Assembly: GCF_026242045.1 (NCBI RefSeq)
Contig: NZ_JAPJDO010000021.1
Location: 48,088 to 112,087 of the forward strand
Direction: 5' to 3'
From: Mycobacterium pinniadriaticum
GTDB lineage: Bacteria; Actinomycetota; Actinomycetes; Mycobacteriales; Mycobacteriaceae
DNA length: 64,000 nt
The translations under genes and the position numbers were made by a program. A model generated the notes under the pieces. It did no database searches. It saw only the letters and a program-made list of their open reading frames with translations, and had not been told where the DNA came from. Below, piece after piece: positions 24,899 to 33,933 of this stretch. The first letter of the stretch is position 1. Every line of letters begins with the position of its first letter.

Positions 24899-24910
24899 CC
24901 TCGGTCCTTG

Positions 24911-25690
24911 TCAGACCCAGGCGGACCAGAAACGCGTCAGCTGGGCCCCGATCGAGGCCAGCGCCCCGGGCACCCCGGACAGGTCGAAGAACCAGAACAC
25001 CACCGAGAAGAACCACCGGTTCAGCGCCGGGGCCAGCAGCAACACGATCAGGAACAAGAACCCGAACTGCTTGGCCGGCGCCACCGCGCGCTGCGTCTCC
25101 GGGCTCAGATGCGGCTCCAGTGCCCCGTATCCGTCCAGACCGGGGATCGGCAGCAGATTCAACAGCAGCGCGGTGATCTGCAGGAAACCCAGAAACGCGA
25201 CCGCAGACCAGAACACGCCGTGGCCGGGGTCGTAGAACGTCCGCGTCACGCCGAGCAGGACGACGGCCAGGATCAGGTTGGCCGCCGGCCCGGCCAGGCT
25301 GACTAGGGTTCGTTGACGTGGCGTCATGTACGCCGTCCGGACGTAGACCGCCCCGCCGGGCAGACCGATGCCGCCCAGCGCGATGAACAGCAGCGGAAGG
25401 CCCAGCGACAGCAGCGGGCTGGAGTATTTCAGCGGGTTGAGCGTCAGGTACCCACGAACCGCCACGTCATGGTCACCGAACCGCCAGGCCGTGTAGGCGT
25501 GGCCGAACTCGTGCAGACACAGCGACACCAGCCAGCCTGCGATGACGAAGATGAACACACCGACATAGGACAGCGGGCGCACCGTCTCGGCGGCCAGCCA
25601 GGACAGCACCCCGCCGCCGACGGTGATCGCGACGATCACCAGGAAGACGGGACTGGGCCGCACCGACTGGCGCAGCGGACGGATGTTCAC
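24911..25690 (-). CDS. Site-2-protease-type (M50) membrane metallopeptidase, Rv0359-like
   Basis: The 259-residue polytopic protein has the zinc-protease motif HEFGH at residues 60-64 in a membrane helix and the second metal-site motif NLLPIPGLDGYGAL near residue 185, with about six helices in all. Such rhomboid-size M50 enzymes cleave membrane-embedded substrates or act in metal/lipid homeostasis; the target is unknown. The start is GTG 25690, with TAGTTT seven bases upstream as a possible leaderless -10. It follows the Rv0358-like gene, 38 bases apart, in the same order as M. tuberculosis. Confidence 0.88.
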   Translation of the reverse strand: MNIRPLRQSVRPSPVFLVIVAITVGGGVLSWLAAETVRPLSYVGVFIFVIAGWLVSLCLHEFGHAYTAWRFGDHDVAVRGYLTLNPLKYSSPLLSLGLPLLFIALGGIGLPGGAVYVRTAYMTPRQRTLVSLAGPAANLILAVVLLGVTRTFYDPGHGVFWSAVAFLGFLQITALLLNLLPIPGLDGYGALEPHLSPETQRAVAPAKQFGFLFLIVLLLAPALNRWFFSVVFWFFDLSGVPGALASIGAQLTRFWSAWV

Positions 25691-25728
25691 CTCACGAAAC
25701 TACCCGACACGCGGCGCCGACCTCGGGG

Positions 25729-26343
25729 TCAGGAGACCCGCAGCCAGCCCGTGGTGTGCCGGTAGAACGCCGACCGTTTCACCTCGCGGGGCATCGGCAC
25801 GCCGTCGCGCACCACCCGGGCGCCGGTGGTTCCGAGTTGGACGGCCCGGCCGGTCAGCCAGCGCCGCGGACGCATCCGGCCCGTCAATGCGGCCGCGCGC
25901 AGGCCCGGCATCGAGGTCGTCGGCTCGATCCGCACGGCCGTCACCTTCCCGTCGAACAGCACGTCGTCGTCGACGACGGCTTCACCGTGGATCACCCGGT
26001 CCTCGCCGGGCGGAAGCCAGAACGCCGCCTGCGCCACCACCGTCCCGGTCTCGTCGCGGATCAGTGGAATGCGTTGTGCCACACCGGTCAGGGCGCGCCG
26101 GGCGCCGCGCCACCCCGACGCGTGGGCGACTTCGACGTCGAGGCGATCGATGCGCATCAGCCGGGTCAGCACGGTGGCCAGGTCGGCCGCGGAGCCGAGT
26201 ACGACGACTCGGCGGGCCGCAGCCGTCGCCGCATCGATGTCGTCTGGGCCGCCGATAGTCACCACCGGCAGTTGTCTCAGGACGGAAGGCGTTGTGCGGT
26301 GGCCGAATCTGAGCACGACGGTGTGTCCGTGGTCACTGTTCAC
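25729..26343 (-). CDS. Conserved actinobacterial protein, Rv0358-like
   Basis: The 204-residue protein has no motif I recognise. The N-terminal half looks like a small alpha/beta domain (TVVLRFGHRTTPSVLRQLPVVTIGG, then VVVLGSAADLATVLTRLM) resembling the first lobe of a nucleotide- or lipid-kinase fold. The C-terminal half is beta-rich and basic. Position next to the M50 peptidase and purA identifies it with Rv0358. GTG 26343 with GAGAGGAG upstream is preferred over the longer in-frame start at 26424, which would run into the divergent PE-PPE gene's start region. It is probably cytoplasmic and of unknown function. Confidence 0.75.
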   Translation of the reverse strand: MNSDHGHTVVLRFGHRTTPSVLRQLPVVTIGGPDDIDAATAAARRVVVLGSAADLATVLTRLMRIDRLDVEVAHASGWRGARRALTGVAQRIPLIRDETGTVVAQAAFWLPPGEDRVIHGEAVVDDDVLFDGKVTAVRIEPTTSMPGLRAAALTGRMRPRRWLTGRAVQLGTTGARVVRDGVPMPREVKRSAFYRHTTGWLRVS

Positions 26344-26403
26344 GAGACTCCTCTCAGCGCGCGATCGGCGGGCGTGGACCGTAGCCTTGTCGGTGTGGGT
26401 GCA

Positions 26404-27633
26404 ATGACACGGGGGAAATTGCAACGCGACCGCCTGTTAGCGAATTATGTTTCATCCGTTGGGTTTTCGTTAATGCTAATCACATGTTGTTGCGTCGTTG
26501 TTGCCGGCACCGCGGAGTCTCGGCCGACGAAGGCGGCGCGAATGTTGCCGTACCGGCTGATGGCCACCGAAGCGCTCATCATGACCGGCTCGGGTATGCC
26601 TGTGGTTGAACCGGAGTGGATGGATTTGGTGGTTCGCCACTTCATCAACCCCGCCCTCGGCGAGCAAGTCGCGGCCGGCCCGCTGACGACGCCCGAGCAA
26701 TTCTGGCCGTTCAGCGGTCGGGATGATGAAACCATCGACACCTCCATCGAGCGGGGCGTGACAATTCTGCTCGCCGCGCTGGAATCCGGCCGAGACTCCA
26801 ACACCGATCTCGTCGTGTTCGGATACTCGCAAAGTGCGGTCATCTGCTCGATCGTGATGCAGTCCCTCGCTGAAGCCCAAGCCACCGGCGAACCGGTCGG
26901 TTCGGTGTCGTTCGTGCTGATCGGAAATCCGACCCGCCCCAACGGCGGGCTCACTGCCCGGTTCCCCGGTCTGTATCTGGCGGACCTGGACTGGACCTTC
27001 GCCGGCCCGATGCAGACCGACGCGGCATATCCCACCGCTGACATTGCCCGCCAATACGATCCGATGTCGGACTTCCCGCTGTACCCGCAGAATGTGCTCG
27101 CCGACCTCAACGCCCTGATGGGGCTCACCGTTCACGACTATTCACTCGTCACGCTCGACCCCGACGACCCGCGGTACGACCCCAATACCGTCGTCGAGCA
27201 CAATGCGGCCACGAACACGACCTATTACCTCATCCCCACCGAGGAATTGCCGATTCTGGCCCCGCTCCGGGCGATGGGCATCGCCCCGCGCCTGGTCGAC
27301 GTAACCGAACCGGTCCTGCGGGTGCTGATCGAAACCGGATACGACCGCACGATCCCATCCGGTGAGCCCACCGCTGCCAGGTTGTATGAAGACGGCGACA
27401 TCGACACCGAGAAACTCAAGCAGGATTTGGCCGCGGCCGTCGAGGTGGGCATCGAGACGCTGAAGAGCCCAGCTAGCCCTGGTTCGGCCCGCACGGCCTC
27501 ACGAGCCGGTACCGGCAGCCACCGGCCTGCGCGCCACGGATCTGCGCCCTCCGCACGCAACACCGGAACCGTGTCCAAGAGCCGGCCGGCAGCACGGTCC
27601 ACGCACCGGGCCCACTCGGCACGCACGATGTAA
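26404..27633 (+). CDS. PE-PPE-domain alpha/beta hydrolase, exported
   Basis: The 409-residue protein starts with a hydrophobic signal-like segment (FSLMLITCCCVVVAG, about 22-36). The PE-PPE domain (about 60-290) follows, a serine alpha/beta hydrolase fold with nucleophile motif GYSQSA and the typical VLIGNPTRPNGGL. No PE or PPE N-terminal domain is present. Related proteins act as esterases on lipids in the cell envelope. The C-terminus (about 345-409) is Ser/Arg/Pro/Thr-rich and disordered. The start is ambiguous: ATG 26404 is used, ATG 26473 would shorten the signal. Divergent from the Rv0358-like gene; purA follows. Confidence 0.82.
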   Translation: MTRGKLQRDRLLANYVSSVGFSLMLITCCCVVVAGTAESRPTKAARMLPYRLMATEALIMTGSGMPVVEPEWMDLVVRHFINPALGEQVAAGPLTTPEQFWPFSGRDDETIDTSIERGVTILLAALESGRDSNTDLVVFGYSQSAVICSIVMQSLAEAQATGEPVGSVSFVLIGNPTRPNGGLTARFPGLYLADLDWTFAGPMQTDAAYPTADIARQYDPMSDFPLYPQNVLADLNALMGLTVHDYSLVTLDPDDPRYDPNTVVEHNAATNTTYYLIPTEELPILAPLRAMGIAPRLVDVTEPVLRVLIETGYDRTIPSGEPTAARLYEDGDIDTEKLKQDLAAAVEVGIETLKSPASPGSARTASRAGTGSHRPARHGSAPSARNTGTVSKSRPAARSTHRAHSARTM

Positions 27634-27713
27634 GACCAGCGCGACAACCTGGCTCCGAGGGAGCCACTAAGATCGGCGGGTCGTGTGTTTTGCTGATAAG
27701 CAGGAGAAACGCC

Positions 27714-29012
27714 ATGCCGGCAATCGTCCTCATCGGCGCCCAGTGGGGTGACGAGGGCAAAGGGAAAGCCACCGATCTGCTCGGTGGACGGGTGCAATGG
27801 GTGGTGCGCTACCAGGGCGGTAACAACGCCGGGCACACCGTCGTCCTGCCGACCGGCGAGAACTTCGCCCTGCATCTCATCCCCTCGGGCATCCTGACCC
27901 CCGGGGTCACCAACGTCATCGGCAACGGCGTCGTCGTCGATCCGGGCGTGCTGCTCACCGAGCTCGCCGGGCTCGAGGACCGCGGCGTCGACACCTCGGG
28001 GCTGCTGATCTCCGCCGACGCCCACCTGCTGATGCCCTATCACGTGGCCATCGACAAGGTCACCGAACGCTACATGGGCAGCAAGAAGATCGGCACCACC
28101 GGCCGCGGCATCGGCCCCTGCTACCAGGACAAGATCGCCCGGATGGGTATCCGGGTCGCCGACGTCCTGGACCGCGACCTGCTCGCCGCCAAGATCGGGG
28201 CATCGCTGGAGTTCAAGAACCAGGTGCTGGTCAAGATCTACAACCGCAAGGCACTCGACCCCGACGAGGTCCTCGAGGCGTTGCTCGCCCAAGCCGAGGG
28301 TTTCAAACACCGCATCGCCGACACCCGGCTGGTCCTCAACACCGCGCTCGAGTCCGGCGAGACCGTGCTGCTGGAGGGCTCGCAGGGAACCCTGCTCGAC
28401 GTCGACCACGGCACCTATCCCTACGTCACGTCGTCCAATCCCACGGCCGGCGGTGCGGCCGTCGGTTCGGGTATCGGACCGACCCGCATCACCACGGTCC
28501 TCGGCATCCTGAAGGCCTACACCACCCGGGTCGGCTCGGGGCCGTTCCCCACCGAGCTGTTCGACGAGAATGGCGAGTACCTGGCCAAGACCGGAGGCGA
28601 GATCGGGGTGACCACCGGGCGCCGGCGACGGTGCGGCTGGTTCGACGCGGTCATCGCCCGCTACGCCACCCGGGTCAACGGCATCACCGACTACTTCCTG
28701 ACCAAACTCGACGTGCTGTCCAGCCTGCAGACGGTGCCGGTGTGCGTCGGCTACGCGATAGACGGCAAACGCACCCACGAGATGCCGATGACGCAGATTG
28801 ATATCGCGCGCGCCGAACCGATCTATGAAGAACTGCCCGGCTGGTGGGAGGACATTTCCGGGGCCCGCGAGTTCGAGGACCTGCCGGCCAAGGCTCGTGA
28901 CTACGTACTGCGCCTGGAAGAGCTTGCCGGAGCCCATGTTTCATGCATCGGGGTCGGGCCGGGACGGGACCAGACGATTGTGCGCCGCGACATCCTGGCG
29001 GCCCGCGCGTGA
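27714..29012 (+). CDS. purA: Adenylosuccinate synthetase
   Basis: The 432-residue enzyme converts IMP, aspartate and GTP to adenylosuccinate, the first committed step of AMP synthesis. The GTP loop GDEGKGK lies at residues 12-18, catalytic His in NNAGHT at about 41, TTGRGIGP and EGSQGTLLDVDHGTYPYVT in the middle, and the GEIGVTTGRRRRCGW substrate loop near residue 295. Its length equals that of the M. tuberculosis enzyme. ATG 27714 has an AGGAG site. Its stop overlaps the thioesterase GTG by 4 bases. Confidence 0.98.
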   Translation: MPAIVLIGAQWGDEGKGKATDLLGGRVQWVVRYQGGNNAGHTVVLPTGENFALHLIPSGILTPGVTNVIGNGVVVDPGVLLTELAGLEDRGVDTSGLLISADAHLLMPYHVAIDKVTERYMGSKKIGTTGRGIGPCYQDKIARMGIRVADVLDRDLLAAKIGASLEFKNQVLVKIYNRKALDPDEVLEALLAQAEGFKHRIADTRLVLNTALESGETVLLEGSQGTLLDVDHGTYPYVTSSNPTAGGAAVGSGIGPTRITTVLGILKAYTTRVGSGPFPTELFDENGEYLAKTGGEIGVTTGRRRRCGWFDAVIARYATRVNGITDYFLTKLDVLSSLQTVPVCVGYAIDGKRTHEMPMTQIDIARAEPIYEELPGWWEDISGAREFEDLPAKARDYVLRLEELAGAHVSCIGVGPGRDQTIVRRDILAARA

Positions 29013-29674
29013 GCGATGAGCGCTCGCGCGAAGAGCCGACCAGCCGAGCGGAATTCGAACTCGACCCTGACTACTACAAGCACGGTGGTTTCCCGAAGTT
29101 CGAACCCGCCCGTCCCGGACCGGGATTCGGCCGCTTCCTGGCCGCCATGCGCCGAGCCCAGGACCTGGCGGTGTCGGCCAACCCCGATCCGGACACCTGG
29201 ACCGCCGCCGCCGACCGTGTCGAGGAGCTAGTGGCGTTGCTGGCCCCGTCCGAGGCGGCTGAGGGGGTGGGCCCGGCCAACCGGGTTCCCAGCCTTCCCG
29301 GCGCGGGCAGCCTGCTGATGCCGCCGTACCACGTCAGCAAGTTCGATGCCGAAGCCGTCGAGCTGACCGTGAGTTTCGGCCGGTTTCACGTCGGGGGTAA
29401 CTACGCCGTGCACGGTGGTGTGCTGCCGCTGCTGTTCGATTCGGTGTTCGGCATGGTCATCCATGCCACCGGACGCCCGATCAGCCGGACCGCATTCCTG
29501 CACGTCGACTATCGCAACGTCACGCCGATCAACACCGAGCTGACGGCGCGCGGCTGGTTGCGGGAAGCCGAGGGGCGCAAGGCCTTCGTCAACGCCGAAT
29601 TGATCGACCCGGAGGGGACGGTTTGCGCAGAAGCCCACGGTTTGATGGTGCGTCTGCTGCCTGGGCAGCCTTGA
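29009..29674 (+). CDS. PaaI-type hotdog thioesterase, Rv0356c-like
   Basis: The 221-residue protein has a C-terminal hotdog thioesterase domain (about 105-220) with NYAVHGGVLPLLFDSVFGMV, matching the PaaI/acyl-CoA thioesterase pattern (HGG followed by an Asp in the long helix). The N-terminal ~100 residues are charged and helical. It should hydrolyse acyl-CoA thioesters in the cytoplasm; chain preference unknown. The GTG start overlaps the purA stop by 4 bases, giving translational coupling, as for Rv0356c next to purA. Confidence 0.85.
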   Translation: MSDERSREEPTSRAEFELDPDYYKHGGFPKFEPARPGPGFGRFLAAMRRAQDLAVSANPDPDTWTAAADRVEELVALLAPSEAAEGVGPANRVPSLPGAGSLLMPPYHVSKFDAEAVELTVSFGRFHVGGNYAVHGGVLPLLFDSVFGMVIHATGRPISRTAFLHVDYRNVTPINTELTARGWLREAEGRKAFVNAELIDPEGTVCAEAHGLMVRLLPGQP

Positions 29675-29693
29675 CATCTGTCACCATGGCCAC

Positions 29694-30389
29694 GTGCCCG
29701 ACTCCAACATTGGCGCTAAACGCTCGCCCACGCTGAAACGCCTGACCACGCCACGTGCGGCCGCCGCGGCCGGCGTGGTATTCGCGCTGTTGTTCAGCGC
29801 CAACCTCATCCTGATCCGATCCTCGCTGCCGGAGGGGGCAGAACCCGGTTCACAGTGGCTGGACGCGGCGAGCGGCAAGATGAAGGTCGCGGCGATCCTG
29901 ATGCCGTTCGCGGGGATCAGCTTTCTGTGGTTCATCGGTGTGGTGCGCGACGGTCTGGGCCGGTTCGAGGACAAGTTCTTCGGAACGGTTCTGCTGGGCA
30001 GCGGGCTGTTGTTCCTGGCGATGATGTTCGCCACGAGCGCGATCGGTGCCGGACTCTCCGGCAGCAACGTGGCGTTGGATCACGACACCGCCGCCTACAC
30101 CGATATCGCGACCTTCGGGCAGATGGTGGTGCTGACGCTGTCGAAGACGTACGCGGTGCGGATGGCGGCGGTGTTCATGATCTCGCTGGCGACCATCTGG
30201 CTGCGTACCGGATTGATGCATCGCTGGCTGGTCATCGCCACCTACCTGTTGGCGGCCGCGCTGCTGGTCTCCGGCGACATCAGCATGTGGCTGGTGCTGG
30301 CCTTTCCGGTCTGGGTCTTGGTCGTCAGCGTGCTGCTGCTGGTGCGTGCCGGCGTGTTCGAGGGGCACCGCGAGGAGTACGGGGCCTGA
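29694..30389 (+). CDS. Polytopic membrane protein (231 aa), unknown function
   Basis: The protein has about six hydrophobic helices (roughly residues 22-42, 65-82, 100-125, 142-165, 175-195 and 200-222) and short loops, with no recognisable catalytic motif. The N-terminal tail is basic (RSPTLKRLTTPR). Codon use resembles the neighbours. It follows the thioesterase by 19 bases, so it may be the third gene of the purA operon. The GTG 29694 start is supported only weakly; no other frame is plausible here. Confidence 0.7.
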   Translation: MPDSNIGAKRSPTLKRLTTPRAAAAAGVVFALLFSANLILIRSSLPEGAEPGSQWLDAASGKMKVAAILMPFAGISFLWFIGVVRDGLGRFEDKFFGTVLLGSGLLFLAMMFATSAIGAGLSGSNVALDHDTAAYTDIATFGQMVVLTLSKTYAVRMAAVFMISLATIWLRTGLMHRWLVIATYLLAAALLVSGDISMWLVLAFPVWVLVVSVLLLVRAGVFEGHREEYGA

Positions 30390-30691
30390 CGGTCAGCCCT
30401 GCAACGCCTCGAGTGTGGCCGCGTCTCCCGACTGCGCCGGGTTTCGTGACATCGGCCCAATAGCGCAGCCAGGTTACCAATGAGTGAACGGCAGCTCCGC
30501 ATTACAGCGAATTCGTCCTGTGAATAGAGATCGTTGCTGAATTTTAACCCCTGTGGTCTTTACATCTGGGGACTTTCGTCACTGCAGTGCTTCGACCTTG
30601 GGGCCCTCCTAGATCAGGAGCATCCCGTATTCACTTGTGTCGTTAGGTAAATCCAACGCCGAGAAGGCAATTAACGAGGGGGAGCAGTCGC
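30390..30691 (+). other. Intergenic region upstream of the PGRS-like gene
   Basis: About 300 bases with no plausible gene and locally lower GC (around 30480-30560 and 30630-30670). It contains the inverted repeat CTCCT-AGATC-AGGAG (30606-30620) and a GAGGGGGAG ribosome site just before ATG 30692. Promoters are probable but no convincing -35/-10 pair was found. Confidence 0.4.
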
Positions 30692-32530
30692 ATGAGCGCT
30701 GTCACTTCTGACACCTGTCCGTCCGTCGAGCCGAGTCGACGCCGGTGGCCCATCATTCCGTTGATGACCACGGGAGTAGCTATCGTCGGCGCTTCGGTGA
30801 TTGTGGTTACGCCACCGGGAACTCCGTCAGTGGCCGGTGCGGTGCTGAAAGCCCCGTCCGGACAGCTGCTGGAGGTCGCGCCGGCCGCGGCGAGTTCGCC
30901 GCTGACGACGTCGGCATCGGGTAGTTCGGACGGCGCCACGAGTGGCGGCTCGGGGGCGGCACCGGCCGCCGTTGCCGAAGCACTCCCGGCCGGCGAGTCA
31001 TCGGCGCCGGCAGCGCCGGGCAGTAGCGTGGCCGCAGACACCAGCGCCACGGCCCTGTCCTCGGCGAGGCCCGGATTCGCCGTTCTGCTGGACCCGGCCA
31101 GCTTGGCCGGCGACCACAAGCCGAAGGCCTTCGCCGTCGCCAACTCCGTCACTCCGAACGCGGCCGCGGTCACCGACTCCGTCGGCTCTTTCATCTCGTT
31201 CTTCATCGGCAATGGCGCCGACGCGCCGCTCGACTGCACCGGTGATGCCTGCAATGGCGGCAACGCCGGAATTCTCTGGGGCAACGGTGGAAACGGTGCC
31301 AACGGCGGCTGGGGCGGCAACGCCGGCTTCATCTTCGGCAACGGCGGTGACGGCGGCGCCGGTGTGGACGCGGTCTATGACGAGAACGGTGTGCTGGTGA
31401 GTGCAGCTGTCGCCGGCGGGGCGGGCGGCAACGGAGCCTTCCTGGTCGGCAATGGCGGCCAGGGCGGCGCCGGTGGTTCGGACGGTTCGCTGGAAAATCC
31501 GCTTGCCACCGGCGACGCGGCGGGTGCCAATGGCGGCGCAGGCGGCCGAGGCGGCTTCGTGCTCGGTGACGCCGGTGACGGTGGCGCCGGCGGCGGGGCA
31601 TTCACGTTGGCCGGCAACGCCATCGCCGGTGCCGGCGGCGCTGGCGGGGGCGCTGTCCTCGGCGCAGGTGGCGCAGGTGGCGCGGGTGGCAGCACCCAGG
31701 CAGGACCGCTGGAGGAGGAAGAAGAAGGCGGCGGTGGCCCGCCTGCGAACCCGGGTGGCGGCGAAGAAGACACCGAGGAAGAAGGTTTCACCTCCACCGC
31801 CGGCCAAGGCGGGGCCGGCGGCGGGACGTTCGTCGGCGCGGGTGGCATCGGCGGGGCCGGTGGCTCGGCGTTGTCGGGAAAGTACTCCACCGGCGGTGAC
31901 GGCGGTTCCGGCGGCATGTCGAGCTTCGGAAACCCCGGCGATGGCGGCGATGGCGGCTCGGCGGCCGCGAGCAGCAAGGACTCGACCGCCGACGCAGGCT
32001 CCGGTGGTTCGGGCGGCGGCGGCCTGCTTGGCCCCGGCGGCCTGGGCGGTGACGGTGGCACGGCAAAGGCGAGCGGGAACTCCGCGGTGGCCAACGCCGG
32101 CACAGGTGGATCCGGCGGCACAATGGTCGTCGGTGCCGGCGGCAACGCCGGGTCCGGCGGAGCGGCGACGTCGCACGGCAGGGCTTCACAGGCGAACGGC
32201 GGCGATGGCGGTACCGGCGGCCATGCCATCATCATCACGGTCGGCGGGGACGGCGGCAACGGCGGAGATGCCACCGCCACCGCGGCGGAAGGTGCCACTC
32301 CTGCCGTGCCCACTCCCGGCAAGGGGGGCCGGGGCGGGTCCGGGATCTTCAGTATCTCCGGAGCGGATGGCGTCGACGGGTCGGTGGTGAGCCCCGAAGA
32401 GGGCGAGACGACTACCGCCGCCGCTACCCCCGCCAGGAAGGCTGCCTCCGCCAGCAAGGCGGCCAGCGGCACCGCGAGCAAGGCCTCCGCGGGCAAGAGG
32501 ACCGGCGGCTCCGGTCGCTCCGGGAGGTAG
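30692..32530 (+). CDS. PGRS-like glycine-rich exported protein without PE domain
   Basis: The 612-residue protein has a basic N-terminus (PSRRRWP), a hydrophobic signal/anchor (about 20-45) and an Ala/Ser-rich region. An N-G-G / G-A-G-G repeat tract (about 188-560), such as GNGGNGANGGWGGNAG, resembles PE_PGRS domains. It ends in an Ala/Ser/Lys/Arg-rich basic tail (SKASAGKRTGGSGRSGR). No PE domain is present; a two-Cys segment DCTGDACNGG opens the repeat. PGRS tracts form glycine-rich polyproline-II-like sandwiches, often calcium-binding and surface-exposed. ATG 30692 has a strong ribosome site. A perfect hairpin terminator follows. Confidence 0.85.
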   Translation: MSAVTSDTCPSVEPSRRRWPIIPLMTTGVAIVGASVIVVTPPGTPSVAGAVLKAPSGQLLEVAPAAASSPLTTSASGSSDGATSGGSGAAPAAVAEALPAGESSAPAAPGSSVAADTSATALSSARPGFAVLLDPASLAGDHKPKAFAVANSVTPNAAAVTDSVGSFISFFIGNGADAPLDCTGDACNGGNAGILWGNGGNGANGGWGGNAGFIFGNGGDGGAGVDAVYDENGVLVSAAVAGGAGGNGAFLVGNGGQGGAGGSDGSLENPLATGDAAGANGGAGGRGGFVLGDAGDGGAGGGAFTLAGNAIAGAGGAGGGAVLGAGGAGGAGGSTQAGPLEEEEEGGGGPPANPGGGEEDTEEEGFTSTAGQGGAGGGTFVGAGGIGGAGGSALSGKYSTGGDGGSGGMSSFGNPGDGGDGGSAAASSKDSTADAGSGGSGGGGLLGPGGLGGDGGTAKASGNSAVANAGTGGSGGTMVVGAGGNAGSGGAATSHGRASQANGGDGGTGGHAIIITVGGDGGNGGDATATAAEGATPAVPTPGKGGRGGSGIFSISGADGVDGSVVSPEEGETTTAAATPARKAASASKAASGTASKASAGKRTGGSGRSGR

Positions 32531-32575
32531 AAAGGTCAGGCGTCCACGCGACGCCGTCGGGCTCAGATGATGGCG

Positions 32576-32603
32576 GGCGCCGACTGCTCAGGCAGTCGGC
32601 GCC
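32576..32603 (+). terminator. Perfect hairpin terminator after the PGRS-like gene
   Basis: GGCGCCGACTGC (32576-32587) and GCAGTCGGCGCC (32592-32603) are exact complements around a TCAG tetraloop, followed by TGTTCAT. It lies 45 bases after the PGRS-like stop. Confidence 0.85.
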
Positions 32604-32727
32604 TGTTCATCAAGCTATGGCAACAAGTTTCGCCGCGACCTCGTGCGAATACTCGGCCTACCGAGCCGGGTATTTCAACGCGTCGCCCGCAACCATCACG
32701 CAGTTACCGGCGGCCGTACGTTGACCT

Positions 32728-33933
32728 TCACCAGGTCACCGCCAGCGACCTCAGTCCGTAGATGAAATGGAACGGCTTGAATTCGATCTCGTCGAACGGT
32801 TCGGCACACGCCAACCGCGGAAAACGCCGCAGCAGTGCGGGAAACGCGATCCGCATCTCCATACGGGCCAGCGGCGCACCCAAGCAGTGATGCACACCAT
32901 GCCCGAAGGCCAAGTGGCTCAACACTTCCCGACGGACATCCAGTACATCGGGGTTCCCGACCAGCATCGCATCGCGGTTTCCCGACGCCAGCGCCGCCAG
33001 CACCAGACTGCCGGCCGGGATCGCGACACCGGCGACTTGGACGTCGGCCGTGGTGATTCGGGGGATGCTGCTGTGCACGATCGACAGCCAGCGCAGCAGT
33101 TCCTCGACGGCCGGGCCGATCGCGTCCGGGTCGTCGCGGACGGCGGCGAGCTGGTCGGGATGCCGCAGCAGGGCCAACGTGCCCAAGCCCAGCATGTTCG
33201 ACGTCGTCTCGTGGCCGGCGAGCAGTAGGAGCGCACAGACCCCGATCAGCTCGGCGTCGCTGAGCTCATCGCCGTGCTCGCGCACCAGCATGCCCAGCAT
33301 ATCCTCGCCCGGCAGCCGGCGGGCCGAGGCCACCAGCGAGCCCATGTACTCGCGGCCCTGCCGAACCAGCTCCACGCGTTCCGGGATCGGGATGGACAGG
33401 TCGAGTTGACGGGCGCTGCGGCGCTGGAAGTCGTCGCGGTCGGCGTACGGTACGCCGAGCAGCTCACAGATCACCAGGGAGGGGATCGGCAACGCGAACT
33501 CGGCGACCAGATCAGCAGGGGCGCCGGCCTGTTCGAGCGCGTCCAGGCGGGATGCGACGATCTCGACGATGCGCGGCTCCAGCGCCTTCATCCTGCGCAC
33601 GGTGAACTCGCCGGTGAGCATCCGGCGTAGCCGGGTGTGCTGCGGCGGGTCGAGGCCCAGCAGGTTGCCCGCGCGCAGGTCGGACTGTTCCTCCTCGGGC
33701 AGCACCGGGGCGCCGGGCACCGCGAAGCCGGGCGGCCTGCCGTTGGCGAAGTGCTCGTGATCGGACAGCACCGCTTTGATGTCCTCGTAGCGAGTGATGA
33801 GGTAGACCTGCATGCCGAACGCGTTGACGGCGGTGACCACGCCGCGGCCATCGCGGATGTCACGCAGTTCGGGTGTCGGGTCGAACCCGTTGCGCCGCAT
33901 GTGCAGTGGCGGCAGTGCGGCGGCGTGCGTCAT
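32728..33933 (-). CDS. Cytochrome P450
   Basis: The 401-residue P450 has the heme-ligand motif FGHGVHHCLGAPLARME with Cys350, the oxygen-activating I-helix motif LLLAGHETTSN, and the K-helix E-x-x-R pair in EELLRW. The N-terminal methionine-proximal sequence is soluble, as in bacterial P450s, so it needs separate ferredoxin partners, none of which is adjacent. ATG 33933 overlaps the MMPL stop by 4 bases (ATGA), so the P450 is made together with the transporter. It may tailor a lipid that the transporter exports, or detoxify a compound that it removes. The substrate is unknown. Confidence 0.95.
   Translation of the reverse strand: MTHAAALPPLHMRRNGFDPTPELRDIRDGRGVVTAVNAFGMQVYLITRYEDIKAVLSDHEHFANGRPPGFAVPGAPVLPEEEQSDLRAGNLLGLDPPQHTRLRRMLTGEFTVRRMKALEPRIVEIVASRLDALEQAGAPADLVAEFALPIPSLVICELLGVPYADRDDFQRRSARQLDLSIPIPERVELVRQGREYMGSLVASARRLPGEDMLGMLVREHGDELSDAELIGVCALLLLAGHETTSNMLGLGTLALLRHPDQLAAVRDDPDAIGPAVEELLRWLSIVHSSIPRITTADVQVAGVAIPAGSLVLAALASGNRDAMLVGNPDVLDVRREVLSHLAFGHGVHHCLGAPLARMEMRIAFPALLRRFPRLACAEPFDEIEFKPFHFIYGLRSLAVTW

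Noticed and set aside
24777..24910. Small gene in the gap after the catabolic operon
   Set aside because: No frame with a start, ribosome site and protein-like composition; the gap contains a terminator hairpin.
27225..28937. 570-residue minus-strand frame over purA
   Set aside because: Antisense shadow of purA, whose own frame has all catalytic motifs.
30600..30691. Riboswitch upstream of the PGRS-like gene
   Set aside because: A short CTCCT/AGGAG hairpin is present, but no conserved riboswitch core was recognisable.
30998..32496. Long antisense frames across the PGRS-like gene
   Set aside because: Artefacts of the GC-rich glycine repeat; Pro/Ala- or Arg-rich with no family features.
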